Under the pieces are notes generated by a model. It saw nothing but the letters and a program-made list of their open reading frames with translations. It did no database searches and was not told the DNA's origin. A DNA stretch of 64,000 nucleotides from Streptomyces sp. cf386. Its GTDB lineage: Bacteria; Actinomycetota; Actinomycetes; Streptomycetales; Streptomycetaceae. Shown piece by piece: positions 7,176-15,654 of this stretch. The position numbers and the translations under genes were made by a program. Every line of letters starts with the position of its first letter. Position 1 is the first letter of the stretch. The DNA lies in contig NZ_FNHV01000011.1 in NCBI RefSeq assembly GCF_900103585.1, positions 190,280 through 254,279 of the forward strand, read 5' to 3'.

Positions 7176-8153
7176 GTGAGCAGGCTCCAGGTCGTCAGCG
7201 GCAAGGGCGGGACCGGAAAGACCACGGTCGCCGCCGCGCTCGCGCTCGCCCTCGCCACCGAGGGGAAGCGGACGCTTCTCGTCGAGGTCGAGGGCAGGCA
7301 GGGCATCGCGCAGCTCTTCGAGACAGAGGCGCTGCCCTATGAGGAGCGGAAGATCGCCGTCGCTCCAGGTGGCGGGGAGGTGTATGCCCTCGCCATCGAC
7401 CCCGAACTGGCCCTTCTGGACTATCTCCAGATGTTCTACAAGATGGGCGGCGCCGGCCGGGCGCTGAAGAAGCTCGGCGCCATCGACTTCGCCACCACCG
7501 TCGCGCCGGGGCTGAGGGACGTCCTGCTGACCGGCAAGGCGTGTGAAGCCGTGCGCCGCAAGGAGAAGAGCGGGCGGTTCGCCTACGACTACGTCGTGAT
7601 GGACGCGCCGCCCACGGGCCGCATCACCCGCTTCCTGAACGTCAACGACGAGGTGGCGGGGCTGGCCAGGATCGGGCCGATACACAATCAGGCGCAGGCC
7701 GTGATGCGAGTGCTGAAGTCGGCGGAGACGGCCGTACATCTGGTGACGCTGCTGGAGGAGATGCCCGTCCAGGAGACCGTGGACGGGATCGCCGAGCTGC
7801 ACGCGGCACGGCTGCCGGTGGGACGGATCATCGTGAACATGGTGCGGCACGAGGTGTTGGACGCGACCGACCTGGAACTCGTACGAACGGTTCCGCGCGC
7901 CGCCGTCGCCAAGGCGCTGTCCTCGGCCGGGCTGGGCGGGGCGCGGCGCGGCGGGAACGCCGAGCGGCTGGTGGACCCGCTGCTGGCGCAGGCCGACGAG
8001 TACGCCGAGCGGCACGCGCTGGAGCACGAGCAGCGGGGGGTCCTCGACGGACTGGAGCTGCCGGTGCACGAACTGCCGCTGCTGGCCGAGGGCATGGATC
8101 TGGCGGGCCTGTACGAACTCGCGGGCGAGCTGCGGGAACAGGGCCTGTCATGA
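7176..8153 (+). CDS. Get3/ArsA-like ATPase, first of a pair
   Basis: A 325-residue P-loop ATPase of the deviant-Walker-A class. SGKGGTGKTT at 8-17 contains the signature lysine (K10) and the P-loop lysine (K15). DYVVMDAPPTGRITRF is the switch-II-type motif. It lacks the arsenite-binding cysteine pattern of true ArsA. From memory, the arrangement of two such ATPases next to a WhiB gene and a class A PBP is shared with mycobacterial Rv3679-Rv3680-whiB4-ponA2, where the pair forms a Get3-like complex. GTG at 7176 fits a leaderless start; the in-frame ATG at 7149 lies upstream of the -10 box. Confidence 0.85.
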   Translation: MSRLQVVSGKGGTGKTTVAAALALALATEGKRTLLVEVEGRQGIAQLFETEALPYEERKIAVAPGGGEVYALAIDPELALLDYLQMFYKMGGAGRALKKLGAIDFATTVAPGLRDVLLTGKACEAVRRKEKSGRFAYDYVVMDAPPTGRITRFLNVNDEVAGLARIGPIHNQAQAVMRVLKSAETAVHLVTLLEEMPVQETVDGIAELHAARLPVGRIIVNMVRHEVLDATDLELVRTVPRAAVAKALSSAGLGGARRGGNAERLVDPLLAQADEYAERHALEHEQRGVLDGLELPVHELPLLAEGMDLAGLYELAGELREQGLS

Positions 8154-8209
8154 GTCCGTTCACAGTTCGGGAGCAGTACGCGGTACGTCGGAAGCAGGGG
8201 ATGTCATGA
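8150..8209 (+). CDS. 19-codon ORF bridging the two ATPase genes
   Basis: The ORF starts MSPFTVREQ and overlaps the first ATPase stop and the second ATPase start, each as ATGA. It ends QGMS, and the AGGGG near its end can serve as the ribosome-binding site for the second ATPase. It may couple translation of the pair; it may also be chance. Confidence 0.25.
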   Translation: MSPFTVREQYAVRRKQGMS

Positions 8210-9600
8210 GCCGTCCGGAAGCCGCCCACGCGCACGACGCCGCACGCCACCCCCCGCGCCTCTCCCCCGCGCGCGTGCTCGACCTCGACCCGCTGCTCGA
8301 CGATCCGAAGACCCGCATCGTGGTGTGCTGCGGCTCGGGCGGCGTCGGCAAGACCACCAGCGCGGCCGCGCTGGGGCTGCGGGCCGCCGAGCGGGGGCGG
8401 AAGGTCGTCGTGCTCACCATCGACCCGGCCCGCCGGCTCGCCCAGTCCATGGGCATCGACTCCCTCGACAACACCCCACGCCGGGTGAAGGGCGTCGAGG
8501 GCACCGGCGAGCTGCACGCGATGATGCTCGACATGAAGCGCACCTTCGACGAGATCGTCGAGGCGCACGCGGACCCCGAGCGGGCGGCCGCGATCCTGGG
8601 CAACCCCTTCTACCAGTCGCTCTCGGCGGGCTTCGCGGGCACGCAGGAGTACATGGCGATGGAGAAGCTGGGGCAGCTGCGGGCCAGGGACGAGTGGGAT
8701 CTCATCGTCGTGGACACCCCGCCGTCCCGCTCCGCGCTGGACTTCCTGGACGCCCCCAAGCGGCTCGGCTCGTTCCTGGACGGCAAGTTGATCCGGGTGC
8801 TGCTGGCCCCGGCGAAGGTCGGCGGGCGCGCGGGGATGAAGTTCCTGAACGTCGGCATGTCGATGATGACCGGAGCGCTCGGCAAGCTGCTCGGCGGGCA
8901 ACTGCTGAAGGACGTGCAGACGTTCGTGGCCGCGATGGACTCGATGTTCGGCGGGTTCCGCACGCGCGCGGACGCCACGTACAAGCTGCTCCAGGCGCCC
9001 GGTACGGCGTTCCTGGTGGTGGCGGCGCCGGAGCGGGACGCGCTGCGGGAGGCCGCGTACTTCGTGGAGCGGCTGGCCGCGGAGGACATGCCGCTCGCGG
9101 GTCTGGTGCTCAACCGGGTCCACGGCAGCGGCGCCGACCGGCTGTCGGCCGAGCGCGCGCTCGCCGCCGCGGAAAATCTTGAAGAGCCCCGCATTGTGGA
9201 TCAGGAGGGCGGGAAAGCTGGACTTCGTAACTCCCCCGACACGTACGACAGTTCAGAATCGGCCGCTTCCGAAGCTCCCACTCCTGACGAAGGCTCCCCC
9301 GCCGCCACGGACATGGAGCGAACCGCGACCACGGACGAACCACAGTCCGTCGCCCCTCATGTGGAGCGGTCCGTCGACCAGCTCACCGCAAGCCTGTTGA
9401 GGCTGCACTCCGAGCGTATGCAGCTGCTCTCCCGCGAGCAGCGCACGCGTGATCGCTTCACCGCACTCCACCCCGAGGTGGCGGTGGCCGAAGTGGCCGC
9501 GCTGCCCGGCGATGTGCATGACCTCGCGGGACTGCGGGACATCGGAAACCGGCTCGCGGCCCATCGGCCGGAGCTGCCTGACCCCGCGGTCGACGCCTGA
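8206..9600 (+). CDS. Get3/ArsA-like ATPase, second of a pair, without signature lysine
   Basis: A 464-residue P-loop ATPase. The Walker A is CGSGGVGKTT at 42-51: the P-loop lysine K49 is present but the intermonomer signature lysine of the deviant motif is replaced by S44. LIVVDTPPSRSALDFLDAP is the switch region. A Met/Leu-rich helical stretch (GMSMMTGALGKLLGGQLL) resembles the hydrophobic client-binding groove of Get3. Residues about 335-385 are an acidic Ser/Thr-rich insertion. The pairing with an intact partner suggests an asymmetric heteromer, which is inference. It converges on wblA. Confidence 0.85.
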   Translation: MSRPEAAHAHDAARHPPRLSPARVLDLDPLLDDPKTRIVVCCGSGGVGKTTSAAALGLRAAERGRKVVVLTIDPARRLAQSMGIDSLDNTPRRVKGVEGTGELHAMMLDMKRTFDEIVEAHADPERAAAILGNPFYQSLSAGFAGTQEYMAMEKLGQLRARDEWDLIVVDTPPSRSALDFLDAPKRLGSFLDGKLIRVLLAPAKVGGRAGMKFLNVGMSMMTGALGKLLGGQLLKDVQTFVAAMDSMFGGFRTRADATYKLLQAPGTAFLVVAAPERDALREAAYFVERLAAEDMPLAGLVLNRVHGSGADRLSAERALAAAENLEEPRIVDQEGGKAGLRNSPDTYDSSESAASEAPTPDEGSPAATDMERTATTDEPQSVAPHVERSVDQLTASLLRLHSERMQLLSREQRTRDRFTALHPEVAVAEVAALPGDVHDLAGLRDIGNRLAAHRPELPDPAVDA

Positions 9601-9615
9601 GGAGGACGGGCCCCC

Positions 9616-9954
9616 TCAGCTCACCGCCGCGAAGTCCTCGTACACCTGGTCGTCGTCGAGCGGCAGGATGCCCACCCCCCGCTCGTACTCCGTACGCGCG
9701 GTCTCCAGCAGCCGGCGCCACGAGGTGACGGTCGGCCGCCTGCGCAGCAGTGCGCGGCGCTCCCGCTCCGTCATGCCTCCCCACACACCGAACTCGACGC
9801 GATTGTCGAGCGCGTCGGCCAGGCACTCCGTGCGCACCGGGCATCCGGTGCACACCGCCTTGGCCCTGTTCTGCGCTGCTCCCTGAACGAACAGTTCATC
9901 CGGATCGGTAGTGCGGCAGGCCGCCTGCGCACTCCAGTCGACTACCCAGCCCAT
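9616..9954 (-). CDS. wblA: WhiB-like regulator WblA
   Basis: A 112-residue WhiB-family iron-sulfur regulator. The four cluster ligands are C13, C35, C38 and C44 (CTGCPVRTEC), followed by the GVWGG turn at 56-60 and a basic DNA-binding tail (RERRALLRRR). Length and sequence match my memory of S. coelicolor WblA (SCO3579), a pleiotropic repressor of antibiotic production needed for aerial mycelium maturation. ATG at 9954 is chosen by that match; GAGAGGA lies a few bases upstream. It is divergent from the PBP gene across a 527-base regulatory region. Confidence 0.93.
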   Translation of the reverse strand: MGWVVDWSAQAACRTTDPDELFVQGAAQNRAKAVCTGCPVRTECLADALDNRVEFGVWGGMTERERRALLRRRPTVTSWRRLLETARTEYERGVGILPLDDDQVYEDFAAVS

Positions 9955-10165
9955 ACCGGCGCCGTCCTCTCCCGAATCGAGGCTCCCCCACGGCGGCAGC
10001 GGCATATTCACCGCCGCCAGTTGAGGACGTTACGGAAGGTGGGCACAGCGCAACACCCCCTTCGGGCCCAATCTTGAATGGCCCGAACGGACTATGCGTA
10101 AGCGGCAGATCACCCGGGGGAGTGAGCTGGCGACATGCGTGACTTTCCCGGCAAACCGGGACAGT

Positions 10166-10184
10166 TCCGTTGAGTCACAACGGA
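10166..10184. promoter_or_regulatory. 19-bp inverted repeat upstream of wblA
   Basis: TCCGTTG and CAACGGA are perfect 7-bp arms separated by AGTCA, about 210 bases upstream of the wblA start. It is a candidate operator; I do not recognise the regulator. Confidence 0.4.
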
Positions 10185-10469
10185 CGCCGGATGACACACA
10201 AGGCGGATTCGGACACGCGCCCACCAAAAAAGTTGGGGTACCTCCGGAACGATTCGGGGTCGCCGGACGTATTGATACGTGGCCGCACTGCTGTGACAGT
10301 TGAGAGCAGCTTAGGCCAAGGCCTGTGCGCCTGTCCGGCGAATGGGCTGCATCCATCATGCGAGCTCCGCTCGCGGGCAGATGGCTGACTTTGCCGTGCC
10401 ATGGCCGACATCACTCGCCGGTCCATGCGCACGCACCGGTGGGCCCTCGGTTCGCTCATGTCTACGGTT

Positions 10470-10475
10470 TAGGCT
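10470..10475 (+). promoter_or_regulatory. -10 box TAGGCT of a probable leaderless transcript
   Basis: TAGGCT ends 6 nt before the ATG at 10482. No ribosome-binding site is present. Confidence 0.55.
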
Positions 10476-10481
10476 TCGCTC

Positions 10482-12761
10482 ATGCCAAAGAAGCGCTCGG
10501 GCGGTGGTCTGTCGCCAACGCAACAGGCCGCCAAGTTCCTCGGTGTCAGTGTGCTCGCGGGAGCCGTGCTGGCGGGTATCGCGCTGCCTGCCGTCGGCGC
10601 ACTGGGCCTTGCGGCCAAGGGTTCCGTCGAGAGCTTCGACGAGCTCCCGGCCAACCTCAAGACCCCACCGCTGAGCCAGCGCACCACGATTCTGGACGCC
10701 AAGGGCGGTCAGATCGCCACGGTCTACTCGCGCGACCGCACGGTGGTCGACCTCAAGGACATCTCGCCGTACATGCAGAAGGCGATCGTCGCGATCGAGG
10801 ACTCCCGCTTCTACCAGCACGGCGCGGTCGACCTGAAGGGCGTCCTGCGCGCCCTCAACCGCAACGCCCAGAGCGGCGGCGTCAGCGAGGGCGCGTCCAC
10901 GCTCACGCAGCAGTACGTGAAGAACGTCTTCGTCGAGGAGGCCGGCGACGACCCGACGAAGGTCGCACAGGCCACCCAGCAGACCATCGGCCGCAAGATC
11001 AAGGAGCTGAAGTACGCGATCCAGGTCGAGGAGGAGCTCGGCAAGAAGAAGATCCTCGAGAACTACCTGAACATCACGTTCTTCGGCCAGCAGGCATACG
11101 GCGTCGAGGCCGCCGCCGAGCGCTACTTCTCCAAGTCCGCCAAGGACCTCAAGGTCCAGGAGGCGGCCCTGCTCGCCGGCATCGTCCAGTCGCCCAGCCG
11201 GTACGACCCGATCAATGACGAGGCCGAGGCCACCAAGCGGCGCAACATCGTCCTGCAGCGCATGGCCGACGTCGGCGACATCTCCCAGGCGGAGGCCGAC
11301 AAGGCCAAGGAGACACCGCTGGGCCTGAAGGTCAGCAAGCCCAAGAACGGCTGCATCACCGCCGTCAAGGGCGCCAGTTTCTTCTGCAAGTACGTCGAGA
11401 AGGTCATCCTCGGCGACCCGGTCTTCGGCAAGGACCGCGAGGCCCGCGCCAAGGTCTGGAACCAGGGCGGACTGACGATCACGACGACCCTCGACCCGCA
11501 GGCCCAGGACTCGGTCCAGGACTCGCTCAAGGAGCACGTCTACCAGAAGGACAAGGTCGAGGCCGCGACCACCCTGGTCGAGCCCGGCACCGGCAAGATC
11601 CTCGGCATGGGCCAGTCGAAGCCGTACGGCTCCGGCAAGAACGAGACCGAGCTCAACTACTCGGTCGACGCGGCGTACGGCGGCTCCAACTTCGGCTTCC
11701 CGACCGGTTCGACGTTCAAGCCGTTCGTGGCGGCGGCCGCGCTGGAGGAGGGGCGACCGCCGACGCAGGAGTACTCCGCTCCGTACCAGATGCCGTATCC
11801 GCAGACGGTGCGCGGGTGTGAGAAGGCCTGGGTCAACGACGGCAACTACAAGCTGGAGAACGAGAACGAGTCCGAGGTCGGCCCCTACCGGCTCGAGGAC
11901 GCCATGGCCAAGTCGGTCAACACCTACTTCGTGCAGATGATCGAGGACATCGGCATGTGCCCGGTCGTCAACATGACCGACAAGCTGCATGTGCGCCAGG
12001 GCAACGGCAAGAACATCCCCGAGGTGCCGTCGTCGATGACGCTCGGCTCGACCGGTATCTCGCCGCTCACGATGGCGAGCGCGTACGCCGCCTTCGCGGC
12101 CCGCGGTATGTACTGCTCGCCGATCGCCATCGAGTCGATCACGCAGAAGGCGGGCGGCGAGCAGAAGTCGCTGGAGGTGCCGAAGTCGACGTGCTCGCGG
12201 GCGATGTCCGAGAAGACCGCGGACACCGTCAACACGCTGCTGGCCGGTGTGGTCGACTCCGGTACGGGTGAGAAGGCCGGTCTCACCGATCGCCAGAGCG
12301 CCGGTAAGACCGGTACGACGGACGAACGCCGCAACGCATGGTTCGTCGGCTACACGCCGAACCTCTCCGGCGCCGTCTGGGTCGGCAGCGCCACCCAGGA
12401 GGTCAAGATGCGCAACATCACCATCGGCGGCCGGTACCACCCGCTGGTCTTCGGTGGTGAGGTCCCCGGCCCGATCTGGAAGGACGCCATGACCGGCGCC
12501 CTCGCGGGCAAGACCGTCGAGAGGTTCAACCTGGTCGACATCCCGAAGCCGGAGCGCGACCGGGGTGACGAGGACGACGAGGACGACGGCAACGGGAACG
12601 GCAACCAGAACGGCGGCAACGGCGAGCTCATCGGCGGCCTGGTGGGCGGCGGCAACACCGGCGGCGAGGACGGCGGCACCGTGCCGACCCCGACCTTCTC
12701 GATCCCGGAGGGCTGGTGGCAGGGCACATCCAATGGGAACGGCAACGGGGGACGTGGCTGA
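10482..12761 (+). CDS. bifunctional class A penicillin-binding protein
   Basis: A 759-residue peptidoglycan synthase: a short cytoplasmic head, one membrane helix (about 15-35), a GT51 glycosyltransferase domain and a transpeptidase domain. GT51 motifs are EDSRFYQHGAVD, STLTQQYVKN and RKIKELKYAI. Transpeptidase motifs are STFK (S410, K413), SVN (S478) and KTG (K609). The C-terminus is an acidic, Gly/Asn-rich tail without PASTA repeats. Position next to a WhiB gene and two Get3-like ATPases parallels mycobacterial ponA2. The start codon fits a leaderless mRNA. A strong terminator follows. Confidence 0.93.
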   Translation: MPKKRSGGGLSPTQQAAKFLGVSVLAGAVLAGIALPAVGALGLAAKGSVESFDELPANLKTPPLSQRTTILDAKGGQIATVYSRDRTVVDLKDISPYMQKAIVAIEDSRFYQHGAVDLKGVLRALNRNAQSGGVSEGASTLTQQYVKNVFVEEAGDDPTKVAQATQQTIGRKIKELKYAIQVEEELGKKKILENYLNITFFGQQAYGVEAAAERYFSKSAKDLKVQEAALLAGIVQSPSRYDPINDEAEATKRRNIVLQRMADVGDISQAEADKAKETPLGLKVSKPKNGCITAVKGASFFCKYVEKVILGDPVFGKDREARAKVWNQGGLTITTTLDPQAQDSVQDSLKEHVYQKDKVEAATTLVEPGTGKILGMGQSKPYGSGKNETELNYSVDAAYGGSNFGFPTGSTFKPFVAAAALEEGRPPTQEYSAPYQMPYPQTVRGCEKAWVNDGNYKLENENESEVGPYRLEDAMAKSVNTYFVQMIEDIGMCPVVNMTDKLHVRQGNGKNIPEVPSSMTLGSTGISPLTMASAYAAFAARGMYCSPIAIESITQKAGGEQKSLEVPKSTCSRAMSEKTADTVNTLLAGVVDSGTGEKAGLTDRQSAGKTGTTDERRNAWFVGYTPNLSGAVWVGSATQEVKMRNITIGGRYHPLVFGGEVPGPIWKDAMTGALAGKTVERFNLVDIPKPERDRGDEDDEDDGNGNGNQNGGNGELIGGLVGGGNTGGEDGGTVPTPTFSIPEGWWQGTSNGNGNGGRG

Positions 12762-12794
12762 CCGGCTGATCCCGCGAAGGACATGAAGGCATGA

Positions 12795-12826
12795 ATGAGG
12801 GGCCCGGCAGAAGCCGGGCCCCTCAT
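12795..12826. terminator. strong bidirectional terminator
   Basis: A perfect 14-bp stem (ATGAGGGGCCCGGC with its complement) has an AGAA loop. It lies between the convergent PBP and yqeY genes and probably serves both. Confidence 0.85.
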
Positions 12827-12880
12827 CGTGCAACAGAGCCGGATCGGTCGACGGGGCTCGGGACGCCCACCCGCACCAGC

Positions 12881-12932
12881 GGTCTCAGCCGGCGATCTCA
12901 GTCGACGGTCTCAGCCAGCGATCTCAACCGGC
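12881..12932. repeat. two imperfect 26-bp tandem units at the yqeY 3' end
   Basis: GGTCTCAGCCGGCGATCTCA and its continuation at 12881-12906 are repeated with changes at 12907-12932. The second unit overlaps the yqeY stop codon. Confidence 0.6.
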
Positions 12933-13388
12933 GAGCAGCTTCTTCACCACGGCGGCGACCCGGCCGCCCTCCGCCAGACCGGCCACCTTCGGGTTCACGA
13001 TCTTCATGACCGCGCCCATGGCCCGCGGGCCCTCGGCACCGGCCGCCTTGGCCTCGTCGACGGCCTGGGCGACGATCTGGTTCAGCTCGTCGTCGCTGAG
13101 CTGCTTCGGCAGGTACGTGGCGAGCACCTCGCCCTCCGCCTTCTCCCGCTCGGCCTGCTCCGGACGACCACCCTGCGCGAAGGCGTCGGCCGCCTCCCGC
13201 CGCTTCTTCGCCTCGCGGGTGATCACCTTCTGCACCTCGTCGTCGGAGAGCTCGCGCTTCTCCTTGCCCGCGACCTCCTCCTTGGTGATCGCGGCGAGCG
13301 TCAGCCGGAGCGTCGAGGAGCGGAGCTCGTCGCGCTCCTTGATCGCGGCGTTGAGGTCTTCCTGCAGCTTCGACTTGAGCGTGGTCAT
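12924..13388 (-). CDS. GatB/YqeY domain protein
   Basis: A 154-residue all-helical protein of the YqeY family (PF09424), related to the tail domain of GatB of tRNA amidotransferase. It starts MTTLKSKLQEDLNAAIKERD and ends with the typical GAVMKIVNPKVAGLAEGGRV. A role in tRNA-dependent amidation is only inferred from the domain. The open frame extends to 13784, but ATG at 13388 gives the family length and start. It is divergent from the metallophosphoesterase gene. Confidence 0.9.
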   Translation of the reverse strand: MTTLKSKLQEDLNAAIKERDELRSSTLRLTLAAITKEEVAGKEKRELSDDEVQKVITREAKKRREAADAFAQGGRPEQAEREKAEGEVLATYLPKQLSDDELNQIVAQAVDEAKAAGAEGPRAMGAVMKIVNPKVAGLAEGGRVAAVVKKLLAG

Positions 13389-13518
13389 GGGGTCGATTGT
13401 CGCAGGTGTGGGGAGCGGAACGCCCGTTGATTTCAAGGGACCTGCGCGCAGACGCCGGATCGGAGGCGGTCGAGGGCTACGGGGTACTGGGCTGCACGGG
13501 GGTACTCCACCGGTCTGA

Positions 13519-13524
13519 CACGAT
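13519..13524 (+). promoter_or_regulatory. -10-like box CACGAT of a probable leaderless transcript
   Basis: CACGAT ends 6 nt before the ATG at 13531. The first base departs from TANNNT, so support is weaker than at 10470. Confidence 0.4.
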
Positions 13525-13530
13525 GGTCGT

Positions 13531-14457
13531 ATGCGCGCGCAATACGGAGTACCCCTGGGCATCGCGGCGGTCGGCGCCGCCGGTCTGCTGTATTCGGCGG
13601 GTTTCGAGGCCCGTTCCTTCCGCCTGCGACGGGTGACGGTGCCCGTTCTGCCCGCCGGTATGCGCCCGCTGCGGGTGCTCCAGGTCTCCGACATCCACAT
13701 GGTGAGCGGCCAGCGCAAGAAGCAGCGCTGGCTGCGCTCGCTGGCCGGCCTGCGCCCCGACTTCGTGATCAACACCGGCGACAACCTCTCCGACCCCGAG
13801 GGCGTGCCGGAGGTGCTGGACGCGCTGGGCCCCTTGATGGAGTTCCCCGGCGCGTACGTCTTCGGCTCGAACGACTACTACGGCCCGAAGCTGCGCAACC
13901 CCGCCCTGTACCTACTGGAGAAGGCCCAGGGCCGCCACGGCCTGAACGGCAACGCGCCCGCCGTCGGCGTGATCCACAACCCCTGGGAGGACCTGCGCGA
14001 CGGCTTCGACGCCGCGGGCTGGCTCAACCTGACGAACACCCGGGGGACGCTGAAGGTCGAGGGCGAGTCGGTGGAGCTCACCGGCCTGGACGACCCGCAC
14101 ATCAAGAGGGACCGCTACGCGCAGGTGGCCGGCGGTCCGTCGGGCGCCGCCGACTTCGCGATGGGCGTGGTGCACGCGCCGTACCTGCGGGTGCTGGACT
14201 CGTACACGGCCGACGACTACCCCCTGGTCCTGGCCGGCCACACCCACGGCGGCCAGCTCCGCATCCCCTTCTACGGCGCCCTGGTCACCAACTGCGACCT
14301 GAACACGGACCGAGCGCGGGGCCTGTCCACGCACACGGCGGAGGGTCGCACGGCCTACCTCCACGTCTCGGCGGGCTGCGGCACGAACCGCTATACGCCG
14401 TTCCGGTTCGCTTGCCCGCCGGAGGCGACGTTGCTGACGTTGGTGGGGCGGGAGTAG
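13531..14457 (+). CDS. membrane-associated metallophosphoesterase (YkuE-like)
   Basis: A 308-residue calcineurin-like phosphoesterase with the full metal-site set: DIH (D54, H56), GDN (D84), GSNDYY (N114, D115) and GHTHGGQL. An N-terminal hydrophobic stretch (about 5-22) can be a signal anchor. This group (YkuE/YaeI-like) often acts on lipid-linked or cell-envelope phosphoesters; the substrate here is not known. A 14-bp tandem repeat begins about 30 bases after the stop. Confidence 0.85.
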   Translation: MRAQYGVPLGIAAVGAAGLLYSAGFEARSFRLRRVTVPVLPAGMRPLRVLQVSDIHMVSGQRKKQRWLRSLAGLRPDFVINTGDNLSDPEGVPEVLDALGPLMEFPGAYVFGSNDYYGPKLRNPALYLLEKAQGRHGLNGNAPAVGVIHNPWEDLRDGFDAAGWLNLTNTRGTLKVEGESVELTGLDDPHIKRDRYAQVAGGPSGAADFAMGVVHAPYLRVLDSYTADDYPLVLAGHTHGGQLRIPFYGALVTNCDLNTDRARGLSTHTAEGRTAYLHVSAGCGTNRYTPFRFACPPEATLLTLVGRE

Positions 14458-14484
14458 CCGGGAGCAGACCGGCCGGGGCAGGGG

Positions 14485-14636
14485 CCTGAGCGGACGGGCC
14501 CGAGCGGATGGCCCTGAGCGGACGGACTGGAGCGGACGGTCCTGAGCGGACGGGCTGGAGCGGACGGGCTGGAGCGGACGGGCTTGAGCGGACGGGCTGG
14601 AGCGGACGGGCTGGAGCGGACGGGCTGGAGCAGGGA
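14485..14636. repeat. 14-bp tandem repeat array, ten copies plus a partial one
   Basis: Ten consecutive 14-mers of consensus CTGGAGCGGACGGG occupy 14485-14624, and a partial unit follows to 14636. The later units are nearly identical and the first four carry changes, as expected of slippage growth. It is intergenic; reading frames across it are repeat-derived. Confidence 0.85.
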
Positions 14637-14712
14637 AGAGAAGGGCGAATCAGAAAGGCCGACCGGGTAACCCGCACGGATTACCCGTATCGCCCGATTC
14701 GTCCAACCTGCT

Positions 14713-14718
14713 TAGCGT
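14713..14718 (+). promoter_or_regulatory. -10 box TAGCGT of a probable leaderless transcript
   Basis: TAGCGT ends 6 nt before the ATG at 14725, directly downstream of the tandem repeat array. Confidence 0.5.
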
Positions 14719-14724
14719 GAGGGC

Positions 14725-15540
14725 ATGACCGCCCCGATACCCAGGGACATCCCGGATCTCCCCCCGATACCGGGCATCCCCGTGCTCATGCCCTCCCATG
14801 TGCCCGCCACGGCGGTGATGACCCCCGTCTGCCGCCCCCTGACCGCCGTGTACCGCCTACTGGTCGCACTGGTCGCCACCGCGGCGGTGACCCTCGAAAT
14901 GACTCTCGGCACCCCAGGTCCACTGCGCACCCTGAGTCACTTCGCGATCCAGAGCAACATTCTGCTGGCCCTGGTCCTCGCCCTCGCCGCCCGCCGCGCC
15001 TGGACCGCCCGCCGCCCGCTGCCGTCGGCCCTGACGGGCGCCACGCTGCTGTACGCCGTGACCACGGGCCTCGTCTACCACCTGCTGCTGGCGACCGACG
15101 CGAGCTCCTTCGCGCTCCCCGGCGTCCTCACCGGCGAGGCCACCGCCCCGACAGGCTGGCACGCGATCACCAACCAGATCCTGCACACGGCGATGCCACT
15201 CGCGGCCGTACTGGACTGGCTGCTCCTGACAGCCCCCGGCCAACTGCGCCTACGACGGACGGCGACCTGGATGCTCTACCCCGTCACCTACCTGGCGTTC
15301 TCCCTCGTCCGAGGCGAACTCCTGGCCCCCGACACCCCGGGCCGCTATCTCTACCCCTTCCTCGACGTCGCCCGGCACGGCTACAAGAGCGTCCTCGGAA
15401 ACGCCCTCCTCCTCGGCCTCGCCATCTACGCCCTGGCCATCGCCCTCGTGGCCCTCGACCACACCCGCCCCAACCCGATCCGCCGACGCGTCCGCCACCG
15501 CCCAGAAACCGGATTTCGTCTCCAGCCACCGGTGGGCTAA
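14725..15540 (+). CDS. Pr6Pr family membrane protein
   Basis: A 271-residue polytopic membrane protein with about six hydrophobic helices. The conserved pair SHFAIQSN (after helix 2) and LVRGE followed by YLYPFLDV (near the end) is characteristic of the Pr6Pr (FAR-17a/AIG1-like) family. No activity is established for the bacterial members. The N-terminus is Pro-rich. The start has no ribosome-binding site but has a correctly spaced -10 box. The tRNA-Pro gene begins 33 bases after the stop. Confidence 0.75.
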   Translation: MTAPIPRDIPDLPPIPGIPVLMPSHVPATAVMTPVCRPLTAVYRLLVALVATAAVTLEMTLGTPGPLRTLSHFAIQSNILLALVLALAARRAWTARRPLPSALTGATLLYAVTTGLVYHLLLATDASSFALPGVLTGEATAPTGWHAITNQILHTAMPLAAVLDWLLLTAPGQLRLRRTATWMLYPVTYLAFSLVRGELLAPDTPGRYLYPFLDVARHGYKSVLGNALLLGLAIYALAIALVALDHTRPNPIRRRVRHRPETGFRLQPPVG

Positions 15541-15573
15541 AGTAAACGTCGTCGCCGCGAGAAGCAGCGACAT

Positions 15574-15647
15574 CGGGGTGTAGCGCAGCTTGGCAGCGCG
15601 CTTCGTTCGGGACGAAGAGGTCGTGGGTTCAAATCCCGCCACCCCGA
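15574..15647 (+). tRNA. tRNA-Pro (anticodon CGG)
   Basis: A complete 74-nt cloverleaf: acceptor CGGGGTG with CACCCCG, D-arm GCGC/GCGC, anticodon stem CTTCG/CGAAG with loop TTCGGGA (anticodon CGG, reading CCG), and T-arm GTGGG-TTCAAAT-CCCGC with one G-U pair. The discriminator base is A and CCA is not encoded. A perfect terminator hairpin begins 8 bases later. Confidence 0.97.
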
Positions 15648-15654
15648 CGCCAAT

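Larger units (their letters stand above)
9955..10481. other. 527-base regulatory region between wblA and the PBP gene
   Basis: No convincing coding sequence lies here. The region holds the wblA promoter on the minus strand, an inverted repeat at 10166-10184, and the -10 box of the PBP gene at 10470. The length is large for a simple promoter and suggests several regulator sites or a long wblA leader. Confidence 0.6.

Noticed and set aside
10356..12833. Minus-strand frame of 825 codons opposite the PBP gene
   Set aside because: Antisense shadow of a clear class A PBP with all catalytic motifs on the plus strand.
14485..14636. CRISPR array
   Set aside because: Units are contiguous 14-mers without spacers and no cas genes are present.
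14285..14677. Repetitive 130-codon protein on the minus strand across the 14-bp array
   Set aside because: The periodic peptide merely reflects the tandem DNA repeat.
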